A stretch of DNA of 64,000 nt from an uncultured Eubacteriales bacterium (lineage in GTDB: Bacteria > Bacillota > Clostridia > Christensenellales > Aristaeellaceae): positions 33,063-97,062 of the forward strand of contig CACXHY010000009.1 in assembly GCA_902767565.1 (NCBI GenBank), written 5' to 3'. Positions 32,243 through 40,848 of this stretch are shown in pieces. The translations under genes and the position numbers were made by a program. The stretch's first letter is position 1; each line of letters opens with the position of its first letter. The notes below the pieces were generated by a model. That model searched no databases and was not told where the DNA came from. It saw only the letters and a program-made list of their open reading frames with translations.

Positions 32243-33544
32243 TCACAGCTTGCGGTTGTCGATCACGCGCTTGGCCTTGCCCTCGCTGCGGGCGATGCTC
32301 TTGGGCGCCACCAGCGAGACCTTGGCCGTCAGGCCCAGCATGGAGCGCAGGCCCTCCACCAGCCGGCGCTGGCGGTCCGTGATCTCGGCCATGGAGTCGG
32401 TGAACATCTCGGCGGTCATCTCCACCTGGACCTCGAGGGTATCGGTGTTGTTCACGCGGCCCACGATGATCTGGTAGTTGGCGGGATAGCCCTGGTTCAG
32501 CAGGACGGTCTCGATCTGGCTCGGGAAAACGTTCACGCCGCGGATGATGAGCATGTCGTCGGTGCGGCCGCGAGGCTTGCACATCTTCACATGCGTCCGT
32601 CCGCAGGGGCAGGGCTCGTGGGAGAGCACGCAGATGTCGCGGGTCCGGTAGCGAAGCAGCGGGAAGGCTTCTTTATCGATGGCCGTGAAGACCAGCTCGC
32701 CCTCCTGCCCGTCGGGCAGGACCTCGCCGGTATCGGGATCGATGATCTCCGCGATGAAATGGTCCTCGTTGATGTGCATGCCGTTCTGGGCGGAGCATTC
32801 GAAGGCCACGCCGGGGCCGCTGGTCTCCGTCAGGCCGTAAATATCGTAGGCCTTGATGCCCAGGGTCTCCTGGATGGACTGCCGCATCTCCTCCGACCAG
32901 GCCTCCGCGCCGAAGATGCCGGCCTTCAGGGGGATCTGATCGGGCGTAAGGCCCATTTCCTTCATGCTCTCTCCCAGGTACGCCGCGTAGGAGGGCGTGC
33001 AGCAGAGGATGGTGGCCTTCAGGTCCTGCATGAACATGATCTGCCGCTCCGTGTTGCCGGAGGAGATCGGGACCGTCAGGCAGCCCACCTTGTGGCTTCC
33101 GCCGTTCAGGCCCGCGCCGCCGGTGAAGAGGCCGTAGCCGTAGGCCACCTGCACCACGTCCTCATCGGTGCCGCCGGCCGCCGTGATGGCCCTGGCGCAG
33201 CAGTCGTCCCAGAGGTCGATGTCGTGCTGGGTGTAGTAGGCGATGACCCGCTTGCCGGTGGTGCCGGAGGTGGAGTGGATGCGCACGCAGTCCTTCAGCG
33301 GCACGGCCAGCATGCCGTAGGGATAGCATTCCCGCAGGTCATGCTTGCTGATAAAGGGGAGCTTGTGCAGATCCTCCACGCTCTGCACGTCGTCGGGGGT
33401 CAGGCCCTTCTCTTCCATCAGGCGGCGGTAATAGGGCACATGCTCCCATACGTGACGCACCTGTCTGGTCAGGCGCTCGTTCTGCCACGCGGTGATCTGT
33501 TCGCGCGGCGCGGTCTCGATGTCCGGCTGATAATAACGCTCCAT
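32243..33544 (-). CDS. paaK: Phenylacetate-CoA ligase
   Basis: A 433-residue adenylate-forming enzyme that activates phenylacetate or another aryl acid to its CoA thioester. HSTSGTTGKRVIAYYT is the P-loop of the superfamily. YGLTETSGPGVAFEC and the later CPCGRTHVKMCKPRGRTDDML fit PaaK-type ligases. ATG 33544 is used since AGGAAAGG lies 9 bases upstream; ATG 33553 and 33550 are too close. Together with IorAB it would use the aryl-acetyl-CoA produced from aromatic 2-ketoacids, or make it from the free acid. Confidence 0.92.
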   Translation of the reverse strand: MERYYQPDIETAPREQITAWQNERLTRQVRHVWEHVPYYRRLMEEKGLTPDDVQSVEDLHKLPFISKHDLRECYPYGMLAVPLKDCVRIHSTSGTTGKRVIAYYTQHDIDLWDDCCARAITAAGGTDEDVVQVAYGYGLFTGGAGLNGGSHKVGCLTVPISSGNTERQIMFMQDLKATILCCTPSYAAYLGESMKEMGLTPDQIPLKAGIFGAEAWSEEMRQSIQETLGIKAYDIYGLTETSGPGVAFECSAQNGMHINEDHFIAEIIDPDTGEVLPDGQEGELVFTAIDKEAFPLLRYRTRDICVLSHEPCPCGRTHVKMCKPRGRTDDMLIIRGVNVFPSQIETVLLNQGYPANYQIIVGRVNNTDTLEVQVEMTAEMFTDSMAEITDRQRRLVEGLRSMLGLTAKVSLVAPKSIARSEGKAKRVIDNRKL

Positions 33545-33693
33545 GGACATCATCCTTTCCTGAAGATTCTGATGCCGGTCATTCGCATTCGAATGATGGG
33601 GAAATCATACACGATTGCGATGATTTGTGTTGTTCTCCGAATGTACTTTTTGGCTCAGTGGCCTGTCCGTCCTGTGTGCATCGAAGGCAGCGC

Positions 33694-33721
33694 AAAAGGG
33701 GCAGCGTCATCCCGCTGCCCC
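33694..33721 (-). terminator. Terminator after iorB
   Basis: GGGGCAGCG / CGCTGCCCC stem with a 6-base loop, followed on the minus strand by TTTTG. It separates the iorAB transcript from paaK-ACT. Confidence 0.85.
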
Positions 33722-33737
33722 CTGTATTCCGCCGCGC

Positions 33738-34310
33738 TCAGGCCTCCCGGCCCAGGGCGAAGGCTTTTTTGTTCATCTCCAGGAACTTCGGCGGAACGAC
33801 GGCTTCGAGCGCCTGCTGCCAGGCTTCCTCCGGGAAGTCGAAGTACCGGGACAGGCGGCCCATCAGCACGATGTTGACCGCCTTGGCGCTGCCGGCCTCC
33901 ATGGCCACGGAAAGGCAGTCCAGGGCGTCGACCTTCACGCCGGCGTCCCGCATCTTCCGCACGAGGTCCTCGGGATAGGCGGCCGCGCCGGTCACCACGG
34001 GCATGGGATCGATCTGCTGCGTGGAGGTGACGATCTGGCCGTCCGCGCGAAGGAAGGACATCCAGCGGGCGGCTTCCAGCACCTCGAAGGAGACGATCAG
34101 ATCCGCCTCCCCCTTGTCGATCAGCGGAGAGGCGACCCGGTCACCGTAGCGCACATAGGTCACCACGCTGCCGCCGCGCTGGCTCATGCCGTGCACCTCG
34201 CTGACCTTGACGTCATAGCCCTGCGACAGGAAGAGCTGACCCAGGAGCTTGCTGGCCAGAAGGCTTCCCTGGCCGCCTACGCCGACGATCATGATGTTTT
34301 TCGTCTTCAT
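33738..34310 (-). CDS. iorB: Indolepyruvate ferredoxin oxidoreductase, beta subunit
   Basis: A 190-residue subunit of the oxygen-sensitive enzyme that oxidatively decarboxylates aromatic 2-ketoacids (indolepyruvate, phenylpyruvate) to aryl-acetyl-CoA, reducing ferredoxin. NIMIVGVGGQGSLLASKLL and EVHGMSQRGGSVVTYVRYG are the gamma-domain signatures of 2-oxoacid:ferredoxin oxidoreductases. It starts 3 bases after iorA stops. Confidence 0.95.
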   Translation of the reverse strand: MKTKNIMIVGVGGQGSLLASKLLGQLFLSQGYDVKVSEVHGMSQRGGSVVTYVRYGDRVASPLIDKGEADLIVSFEVLEAARWMSFLRADGQIVTSTQQIDPMPVVTGAAAYPEDLVRKMRDAGVKVDALDCLSVAMEAGSAKAVNIVLMGRLSRYFDFPEEAWQQALEAVVPPKFLEMNKKAFALGREA

Positions 34311-34313
34311 GGC

Positions 34314-36059
34314 TTACACTCCCTTCTCGGTGGACTCGAAGGCGCTGACCGGGCAGAGCTGGCTGCACACGCCGCAGCCCACGCACAGGGTGAAATCGAC
34401 GCGCGCCTTGCCTTCCCGGATGGAGATGGCGGGGCAGCCGATGCGCATGCAGGAGCGGCAGCCGATGCATTTGTCCGCGCTGACCTTCAGCGGAGCCTTG
34501 TGCCTGACGTACTTCAGCAGCGCGCAGGGACGCCGGGAGATGATGACCGAGGGCTCGTCCGCTGCCAGTTCCTCCTTCACGGCCCGATCGCAGGCCTTGA
34601 GATCGTAGGGATCCACCACGCGGACGCGGTTGAAGCCCATGGCCCTGCAGAGGCTCTCCAGATCGATCTTGCCCGCGGGGTCGCCCTTGATGTTGTAGCC
34701 CGTGGTGGGATTCTGCTGATGCCCGGTCATGCCGGTGATGGAATTGTCCAGGATGATGACGGTGGAGTTGGACTGGTTGTAGGCCACGTTGGCCAGGCCC
34801 GTCATGCCGGAGTGCATGAAGGTGGAATCGCCGATGACGCAGACGGTTTTGTTCTCGCTCTCCTTGCCCAGCGCCTTGTTGAAGCCGTGCAGGCCGCTGA
34901 TGGAGGCGCCCATGCAGAGGGTCATCTCGATGCTGCTCAGCGGGGCCACGGCGCCCAGGGTGTAGCAGCCGATATCGCCCAGCACGGTGCACTTGTTGCG
35001 GTTCAGGGTGTAGAACAGGCCGCGGTGGGGGCAGCCCGCGCACATGACCGGCGGCCTCGCGGGGATGGTCTCATCCAGCGCCCTGCCCTGCGCATAGGGA
35101 ACGCCCAGCTTTTCGGCGACGATGTTCTGGCTCAGCTCGCCCTCCGGGGGGAAGAGCGCCTTGCCGGTCACCGCGATGCCCATGGCTCTGCACTGATCCT
35201 CGACGAAGGGATCCAGTTCCTCCACGACGATGACCTTTTCCACCGACGCCGCGAACGCCCGGATCTTTTCGGCGGGCAGGGGCCAGATCATGCCCAGCTT
35301 CAGCACGGGATAGCGGTCGCCGCACACTTCCTTCACGTACTGGTAGCAGGTGGAGGAGGTGATGATGCCGACGGCGTGGTCCTCCCCCGCCTCCACGCGG
35401 TTGATGTCCGCAGTCTCGGCCCAGGCCGCCAGACGGCGGGTGCGCTCCTCCACCGCCGGATGGCGGCGGATCGCGTTGCCGGGCATCATGACGTACTTTG
35501 CGATGTTCTTCTGATAGGGCTTCTCCGGCGGCACGATCCGGTCGGAGGTCTCCACGACGGATTGGGAGTGGGCCACGCGGGTGCACATCTTCAGCAGGAC
35601 AGGCGTGTCGAAGGCTTCGGAAAGATCATAGGCCAGCTTTGCGAAGGCCAGGGCCTCGGCGGAATCGGCGGGCTCCAGCATGGGGATCTTCGCCGCCCGG
35701 GCGTAATGCCGGGAATCCTGCTCGTTCTGGGAGGAGTGCATGCCGGGATCGTCCGCCACGGCGATGACCATGCCGGCGTTCACGCCCGTATAGGATACGG
35801 TGAACAGCGGGTCGGCCGCCACGTTCAGACCCACGTGCTTCATGCCGCAGAAGCTGCGCTTCCCGGCGAGGGAGGCGCCGAAGGCCGTCTCCATGGCCAC
35901 CTTCTCGTTCGGCGCCCACTCGCAGTAGATCTCGTCGTATTTGGCCGCTTCTTCGGTGATCTCCGTGCTGGGCGTTCCGGGATAGCTGGATACCACCGCG
36001 CAGCCGGCCTCATACAGGCCCCGTGCCGCCGCTGCGTTCCCGAGCATCAGTTTCTTCAT
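34314..36059 (-). CDS. iorA: Indolepyruvate ferredoxin oxidoreductase, alpha subunit
   Basis: A 581-residue catalytic subunit. The N-terminal pyrimidine-binding part is VSSYPGTPSTEITEEAA and CEWAPNEKVAMETAFGAS. The thiamine diphosphate-binding region is GDIGCYTLGAV through GDSTFMHSGMTGL. Two 4Fe-4S motifs close the protein: CIGCRSCMRIGCP and CVGCGVCSQLCP. It lies 16 bases downstream of the YerC-type regulator gene and upstream of iorB. In fermenting anaerobes it is used in aromatic amino acid breakdown. Confidence 0.96.
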   Translation of the reverse strand: MKKLMLGNAAAARGLYEAGCAVVSSYPGTPSTEITEEAAKYDEIYCEWAPNEKVAMETAFGASLAGKRSFCGMKHVGLNVAADPLFTVSYTGVNAGMVIAVADDPGMHSSQNEQDSRHYARAAKIPMLEPADSAEALAFAKLAYDLSEAFDTPVLLKMCTRVAHSQSVVETSDRIVPPEKPYQKNIAKYVMMPGNAIRRHPAVEERTRRLAAWAETADINRVEAGEDHAVGIITSSTCYQYVKEVCGDRYPVLKLGMIWPLPAEKIRAFAASVEKVIVVEELDPFVEDQCRAMGIAVTGKALFPPEGELSQNIVAEKLGVPYAQGRALDETIPARPPVMCAGCPHRGLFYTLNRNKCTVLGDIGCYTLGAVAPLSSIEMTLCMGASISGLHGFNKALGKESENKTVCVIGDSTFMHSGMTGLANVAYNQSNSTVIILDNSITGMTGHQQNPTTGYNIKGDPAGKIDLESLCRAMGFNRVRVVDPYDLKACDRAVKEELAADEPSVIISRRPCALLKYVRHKAPLKVSADKCIGCRSCMRIGCPAISIREGKARVDFTLCVGCGVCSQLCPVSAFESTEKGV

Positions 36060-36075
36060 TTTCCTTTGGCCTCCA

Positions 36076-36387
36076 TCACATGTCGGTGTTCCCGTTTTCT
36101 TTTTCCATGCGCTCGATCACGGCGCGCATCGCCCCGTTCTCGTTGTCGAGGATGTTGCGGCGCACCCGGCTGATCGTGGCGGAGCTGGCGCCGGTCTTTT
36201 CCAGGATCTCGGCGTAGACCTGATCCCGGAGGAGATAGGTGGCGACATCATAGCGCTGCTCCATGCTCCGCAGCTCGGTCGGGGTGCACAGGTCATCGAA
36301 AAACCGCCTGCATTCCTCTTCGCCCGAGAGCGAAAGAATGGCGCGATACAGCGCGTCGGTGCGCTTTTTTCTCACATTGCGGGCCAT
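36076..36387 (-). CDS. YerC/YecD-family TrpR-related regulator
   Basis: A 103-residue TrpR-superfamily protein: LCTPTELRSMEQRYDVATYLL (helix-turn region) and EILEKTGASSATISRVRRNIL (recognition helix). Being first in the iorAB transcript it may regulate the operon in response to aromatic amino acid status (inference). AGGGAGGGATACC precedes the ATG; a TTTACT-17-TAAACT promoter is possible at 36420-36448 on the minus strand. Confidence 0.85.
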   Translation of the reverse strand: MARNVRKKRTDALYRAILSLSGEEECRRFFDDLCTPTELRSMEQRYDVATYLLRDQVYAEILEKTGASSATISRVRRNILDNENGAMRAVIERMEKENGNTDM

Positions 36388-36571
36388 GGTATCCCTCCCT
36401 TTGATCCGGATCCGGTTCCTTCATAGTTTAACACATTACACAATGAAAGTAAACAGCCGGATTTGTACTCTTCCTGCATTTCGCAACGGAAAAACCGCCG
36501 CCGCAAAGGACAGCGGGGGCGGATCAGAAAGGACTCCTCGTTGTGTTGTCGGAACCGTTCAGTGCGCCATG

Positions 36572-36779
36572 GTAACTGTTCAGTCCGCCCTGTGATCTGT
36601 GTCAGCAGATGCTCTCCAAACCGTTTCGCCCCATCCCCCTGCCCACTCCCCGAGGGAAGGGGGAGAATGGAACGCGGGCCTGCGGCCCGCACCCGCTGTT
36701 GGCCGGGCTGCATGGAAGTCACCCGATCCGTGTGTTTCCTGTCCATCCGTGTGGGTCTGTCGACCGACTGAACAGTTAC
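36572..36779 (+). repeat. MITE-like dispersed element, full copy 2
   Basis: A 208-base copy with perfect 14-base terminal inverted repeats (GTAACTGTTCAGTC at 36572; GACTGAACAGTTAC ending 36779). It is flanked on both sides by GCCATG (36566-36571 and 36780-36785), a likely target-site duplication. Another half-terminus (GAACCGTTCAGT) sits just upstream at 36552. Confidence 0.9.
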
Positions 36780-36785
36780 GCCATG

Positions 36786-37012
36786 TTTATTTGTCGGCAG
36801 ACGTTTTGAAAACCGTTTCGCCCCATCCCCCTGCCCCCTTCCCTGGGGAAGGGGGAAAGCAAGTAAGCAACCGGGGGACGCTTTCCTGCCGGAAAGCGTC
36901 CCCCGGACCCCCTTGAGGCGCAAGGCCTGCGGCCCGCATTCGTTATGTGTGCCGATCATGGAAGACAGCCGATTCGCATTTCCTGTCCATCATGTCCATG
37001 TGGGTATCCCGG
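36786..37012 (+). repeat. Old, interrupted copy of the MITE-like element
   Basis: TTGTCGGCAGACG, ACCGTTTCGCCCCATCCCCC, the CCCTTCCC/GGGAAGGGG arm, GCCTGCGGCCCGCA and TTTCCTGTCCAT follow the order of the full element, but the ends are lost and a strong hairpin is inserted in the middle. No gene is supported between 36388 and 37042. Confidence 0.65.
36871..36906. repeat. Perfect 16-bp inverted repeat hairpin inside the old MITE copy
   Basis: CCGGGGGACGCTTTCC (36871-36886), TGCC loop, GGAAAGCGTCCCCCGG (36891-36906). It is absent from the other copies, so it is an insertion of a REP-like palindrome. Confidence 0.85.
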
Positions 37013-37042
37013 AGGGCGGAACGGTCCCGTGTCGGTTTCGGA

Positions 37043-38650
37043 TCAGCTGTCCTGAACGATCACGTTCTCCCGGCCGAAGGTCTCGAACAGATCATCCATG
37101 GACTGGGCGGATCGGGGCTGCTCCGCGCGTTCCCGGTGTTCCGGCACGAAGCGGCACTGTTCCCCGGCCGCCATGGTCAGGACCTCCTCCATGCGCGCCG
37201 CCCGTTCGGGACGGGTGAAGAAACCGGCGGCCGCGGAATCCTCCGATGCGGGCGCCCAGCGGAAGGTATAATCCTCCGCGGAGACGAGACGGATCTGATT
37301 CGCCAGGGCAAAGAGACCGGGGTCTGTTTTGGCGAGGCCCGCGATGGCTTGTTTCCAGATCTGGGTCATGGTTTTGTCCGCGGTCTGTTCGGGGGACGTT
37401 CCCTGTTTCGTCTCCGTCGGCGCAGGCGCGTCCGCGGGCTTTTCCGCGGGCGCCGGGACCCGGGTCTGGATCGCGCCGCTTTCGATCCGGCCCTTCAGAT
37501 CGCGAAGGGCGGATTCCAGTTCCCGCACCCGGTCGAGCAGGGCCGCTGTGTCGGTCTCGCCCGTCCGCAGGCAGGCGTGCAGGGCCGCGCTCTCCAGGGC
37601 AAAACGGGGGGACGCGGCGTAGCGCAGGGCGCCGTCCACCCCCAGGAAGATATCCAGCATGCTCATCAGGCGGCTTTCGGACGCCGTCTGAGCCTGGCCG
37701 ATGTATTGCTGCGCCGCGTCGTCGGAGAGGTCCATCATGTCGGCCAGGTGATCCGGCGCGCAGCGGGCCACCAGCAGCAGGCGCAGGTGGCCGGCCAGTT
37801 CCCGGGCGAAGACGGCGGGCTCGTGACCGGCATTCATCAGTTCGTCCACGCAGCGGATGACCTCTTCGGCGTCCTCGTTGACCAGCCCCTCGGTGAACCG
37901 GAAGAGAAAGGAGCGGTCGCTGGTGCCCAGCACATGGCTCACCAGTGTCTCGTCGACATCCTGCCCGTATCCGATGCACATGTCGAGTATGGAGAGGGCG
38001 TCGCGCATGCCGCCCTCCGCGGCCCGGGCGATCTGCATCAGCGCGCCGTCGGTGGATGTGATGCCCTCCCGGTCGGCCGCCTGACGGAGGCGGTCGCGGA
38101 TCTGCGCGGCGGGGATGCGGCCGAAATCATACCGCTGGCAGCGGCTGAGGATGGTGGCGGGCACCTTGTGGGGCTCCGTGGTCGCGAGGATGAAGATCAT
38201 GTAGGCCGGCGGCTCCTCAAGGGTCTTGAGGAGCGCGTTGAAGGCGTTGTTGGTCAGCATGTGGACTTCGTCGATGATGAAGACCTTGTAGCGGCCGAAC
38301 TGGGGCGGGTACTGCACAGACTCGAGGATCTCGCGCATCTGCTCCACCTTGGAGTTGGAGGCCGCGTCATATTCCAGGATGTCGAAGCTCGACTCGTCGC
38401 CCATGCGCCGGCAGCTCTCGCACTCGCCGCAGGCGTCGCCGTCGCGCGGGTCGGTGCAGTTGGCGGCCCTGGCCAGGATCTTGGCGCAGGAGGTCTTGCC
38501 GGTGCCGCGACTGCCGCAGAAAAGATAGGCATGGGAAAGGCGGCCCTGCTTCACCTGATTGCGCAGCGCCGTCACGACCATCTCCTGCCCCACCACCTCG
38601 GAAAAGGTCAGGGGCCGCCACCGGCGATAAAGCACCTGATGGTCCGCCAT
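37043..38650 (-). CDS. dnaX: DNA polymerase III subunit gamma/tau
   Basis: A 535-residue clamp-loader ATPase. YRRWRPLTFSEVVGQE is the conserved N-terminus. GSRGTGKTS is Walker A, the zinc site uses Cys in NCTDPRDGDACGECESC, and DEVHML is Walker B, with SRC as sensor/arginine finger region. The C-terminal tau-like region (from about 350) is shorter and Pro/Glu-rich. No ybaB-recR follows, unlike the common order; it is the last gene of the tcdA-hyp-cysS-comEA-like-dnaX series. GACAGGAGGGCGAGAC precedes the ATG. Confidence 0.95.
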   Translation of the reverse strand: MADHQVLYRRWRPLTFSEVVGQEMVVTALRNQVKQGRLSHAYLFCGSRGTGKTSCAKILARAANCTDPRDGDACGECESCRRMGDESSFDILEYDAASNSKVEQMREILESVQYPPQFGRYKVFIIDEVHMLTNNAFNALLKTLEEPPAYMIFILATTEPHKVPATILSRCQRYDFGRIPAAQIRDRLRQAADREGITSTDGALMQIARAAEGGMRDALSILDMCIGYGQDVDETLVSHVLGTSDRSFLFRFTEGLVNEDAEEVIRCVDELMNAGHEPAVFARELAGHLRLLLVARCAPDHLADMMDLSDDAAQQYIGQAQTASESRLMSMLDIFLGVDGALRYAASPRFALESAALHACLRTGETDTAALLDRVRELESALRDLKGRIESGAIQTRVPAPAEKPADAPAPTETKQGTSPEQTADKTMTQIWKQAIAGLAKTDPGLFALANQIRLVSAEDYTFRWAPASEDSAAAGFFTRPERAARMEEVLTMAAGEQCRFVPEHRERAEQPRSAQSMDDLFETFGRENVIVQDS

Positions 38651-38667
38651 GTCTCGCCCTCCTGTCG

Positions 38668-39033
38668 TTATTCGTCCGGGCCGGAGAAGTCCAGCATGTC
38701 CCGGAACCGGTCCAGCGTCGCCTCTCCGATCCCGCGGACCGTCAGCAGGTCCTCCGGGAAATAGTAGGGGCCGTTCAGCAGCCGCTCGTCGATGATGCGC
38801 AGGGCCATGGTCTCCCCGATCCCGGGGAGCACAGCCAATTCAAGCGGATCATCGCTGTTGATGTCCACCGTGCCCTCCGGTCTTTCCGGCAGGGCAATGG
38901 CGCCCAGATCATCGGTGCGGGCCGCAAAGGTCAGCTCCGGTCTGGGCCGGTCTCCGGGGATCGGGGCCAGCATCAGAAAGACCGCCGCAAGCGTCAGCAG
39001 GGCAGACACGGCGGCGATCATCCACGGTTTCAT
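38668..39033 (-). CDS. ComEA-like helix-hairpin-helix protein
   Basis: A 121-residue protein with an N-terminal membrane anchor (MKPWMIAAVSALLTLAAVFLML) and a C-terminal helix-hairpin-helix pair (VDINSDDPLELAVLPGIGETMALRIIDER and LTVRGIGEATLDRFRDML). ComEA-type proteins bind incoming DNA at the cell surface. No comEC is in the window, so a competence role is only suggested. Its ATG overlaps the cysS stop (ATGA). Confidence 0.8.
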   Translation of the reverse strand: MKPWMIAAVSALLTLAAVFLMLAPIPGDRPRPELTFAARTDDLGAIALPERPEGTVDINSDDPLELAVLPGIGETMALRIIDERLLNGPYYFPEDLLTVRGIGEATLDRFRDMLDFSGPDE

Positions 39034-40436
39034 ACGTTCCTGCGGACCTTCTGGCCCTGGGGGGTGTCCTCCAGCACGTAGCCGGCCGCCCTGATGGCGT
39101 CGCGAAGCTCATCCGAGCGCTTCCAGTCCTTCGCCTTGCGGGCGGCGGCGCGCTCGTCCACCATCTGCCGGATCTCGTCGGGCAGGGCGTCCTCTTCCTT
39201 CTGCACCAGTCCAAGGATTCCGCAGAGGGCCCCGAAGGACTTCAGCGCGGCCTCCACGGCGGGCTTGCCGGAGTCCGCGGTCAGGGTGGAGTTGGCGTCG
39301 CGCACCAGCTCAAAGATCGCGCCGATGGCGTCCGCGGTGTTCAGATCGTCGTCCATGGCCGCGTCAAAGCGCTGCTCATACTGCGCGAGGCGACCGGCAA
39401 ATGCCTGTTCGTCATCGTTCATGGGGCGGTCGGGCGCCTTTTCGAGCAGGAAGCGCAGCTGGGCGCGGGCCGTGTACAGGCGCTGCAGGCTGGCGTGGGC
39501 GGCGCTGATCTGCTCGCGGGAGAAGTTGATGGGGCTGCGGTAATGGGCCGACAGCATGAACATGCGCACCGCTTCCAGGTCGTATTCCTTCGCGATGTCC
39601 CGCACGGTGAAGAAGTTGCCCAGGGATTTGGACATCTTCTGGTTGTCGATGTTGATGAAGCCGTTGTGCATCCAGTAGTTGACGTAGGGTTTGCCGGTCG
39701 CGCCCTCGGACTGGGCGATCTCATTCTCGTGGTGGGGGAAGAGCAGGTCCTTGCCGCCGCAGTGGATGTCGAACGTCTCGCCCAGGTAGGTCATGGACAT
39801 GGCGGAGCACTCGATGTGCCAGCCGGGGCGGCCGGGGCCCCAGGGGCTGTCCCAGGCGGGCTCGCCGGGCTTCTGCGCCTTCCAGAGGGCAAAGTCGGCG
39901 GGGCTCTCCTTGTCGGTCTCCACGTCCAGGCGCTCGGAAGCGCCCATCTCCCGGTCCTCCACGGACTGGCCGGAGAGCTTGCCGTAGCCCGGGAACGCGC
40001 TGACGCGGTAATACACGTCGCCGTTTTTGCCGACATAGGCATGGCCGTTATCGATGAGCCGCTGCACCAGGGCGATGATCTGCGGGATATGCTCCGTGGC
40101 CTTGGGGTGGACCGTGGCGGGATGGATGCCCAGCGCCTTCGCGTCGGTCCAATACTCGCCGATGAAGCGGTCCGCCAGCTCCTTGACGGTGATGCCCTCC
40201 TCGTTGGCCCGGCGGATCATCTTGTCGTCGATGTCGGTGAAGTTCTGCACGAAGGTCACGTCGTAGCCTTCCCGCTCCAGCTGACGGCGCAGCACGTCAA
40301 ATGTGATGAAGGGGCGGGCGTTGCCGATGTGAAAATAATCGTAGACCGTGGGTCCGCAGGCGTAAATGCCCACCTTGCCCTCATGCACGGGCTTGAAGGT
40401 CTCTTTCCTGCGGGTCAGGCTGTTGTAAATCTGCAT
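39030..40436 (-). CDS. cysS: Cysteinyl-tRNA synthetase
   Basis: A 468-residue class I synthetase. YACGPTVYDYFHIGNARPF holds the zinc Cys and the HIGN form of HIGH; HIECSAMS and HCGGKDLLFPHHENE are further zinc/active-site segments; KMSKSLGNF near residue 269 is the KMSKS loop. Of normal length. GACAGGAGGTTTGCAGC precedes the ATG. Downstream it overlaps the ComEA-like gene. Confidence 0.97.
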   Translation of the reverse strand: MQIYNSLTRRKETFKPVHEGKVGIYACGPTVYDYFHIGNARPFITFDVLRRQLEREGYDVTFVQNFTDIDDKMIRRANEEGITVKELADRFIGEYWTDAKALGIHPATVHPKATEHIPQIIALVQRLIDNGHAYVGKNGDVYYRVSAFPGYGKLSGQSVEDREMGASERLDVETDKESPADFALWKAQKPGEPAWDSPWGPGRPGWHIECSAMSMTYLGETFDIHCGGKDLLFPHHENEIAQSEGATGKPYVNYWMHNGFINIDNQKMSKSLGNFFTVRDIAKEYDLEAVRMFMLSAHYRSPINFSREQISAAHASLQRLYTARAQLRFLLEKAPDRPMNDDEQAFAGRLAQYEQRFDAAMDDDLNTADAIGAIFELVRDANSTLTADSGKPAVEAALKSFGALCGILGLVQKEEDALPDEIRQMVDERAAARKAKDWKRSDELRDAIRAAGYVLEDTPQGQKVRRNV

Positions 40437-40451
40437 GCTGCAAACCTCCTG

Positions 40452-40847
40452 TCACTTCGTTGCTTCCTGTTCGCCGATCGCCTGTTCGAGCCGGGCGATG
40501 CGGGCCGTGTGCGCGCGGATGGCCTGGTCCATCTCTTCCTTCAGGTCCAGGTCCTCTTCAACATCGAAGGCTGCCCGGATGCGCTCCAGACGGACTTTGG
40601 TCTGTTCCAGTTCTTCCCTCAGGAGAGCAGGCTCCCCGAAGGCGTGCCCGTGAACGGCCCGCATGCTGCGCTCGATCTCCTCCGCGAACAGGGGATTGCC
40701 GGTCATCAGGCTGACGGCCCTGGCACACCGCACCAGCAGCAGCGCCGGATCCTCCCCTTCCTTTGCGGCCCGAAGGACCGCGCTCTGGATCTCTTCGGTC
40801 AGGCGGGTGTTGTTCATGTAGGCGGCCCAGGCGTTCTGTTCGCTCAT
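40452..40847 (-). CDS. Unknown coiled-coil protein (YlbF-like size)
   Basis: A 131-residue helical protein (MSEQNAWAAYMNNTRLTEE...; a long heptad-like stretch LREELEQTKVRLERIRAAF and IRAHTARIARLEQAIGEQ). I do not recognise the family. ATG 40847 is preferred, with GAGAGGAG 9 bases upstream; ATG 40856 would abut the Shine-Dalgarno sequence. It lies between tcdA (stop overlaps the region) and cysS, in the same series. Confidence 0.7.
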   Translation of the reverse strand: MSEQNAWAAYMNNTRLTEEIQSAVLRAAKEGEDPALLLVRCARAVSLMTGNPLFAEEIERSMRAVHGHAFGEPALLREELEQTKVRLERIRAAFDVEEDLDLKEEMDQAIRAHTARIARLEQAIGEQEATK

Positions 40848-40848
40848 G

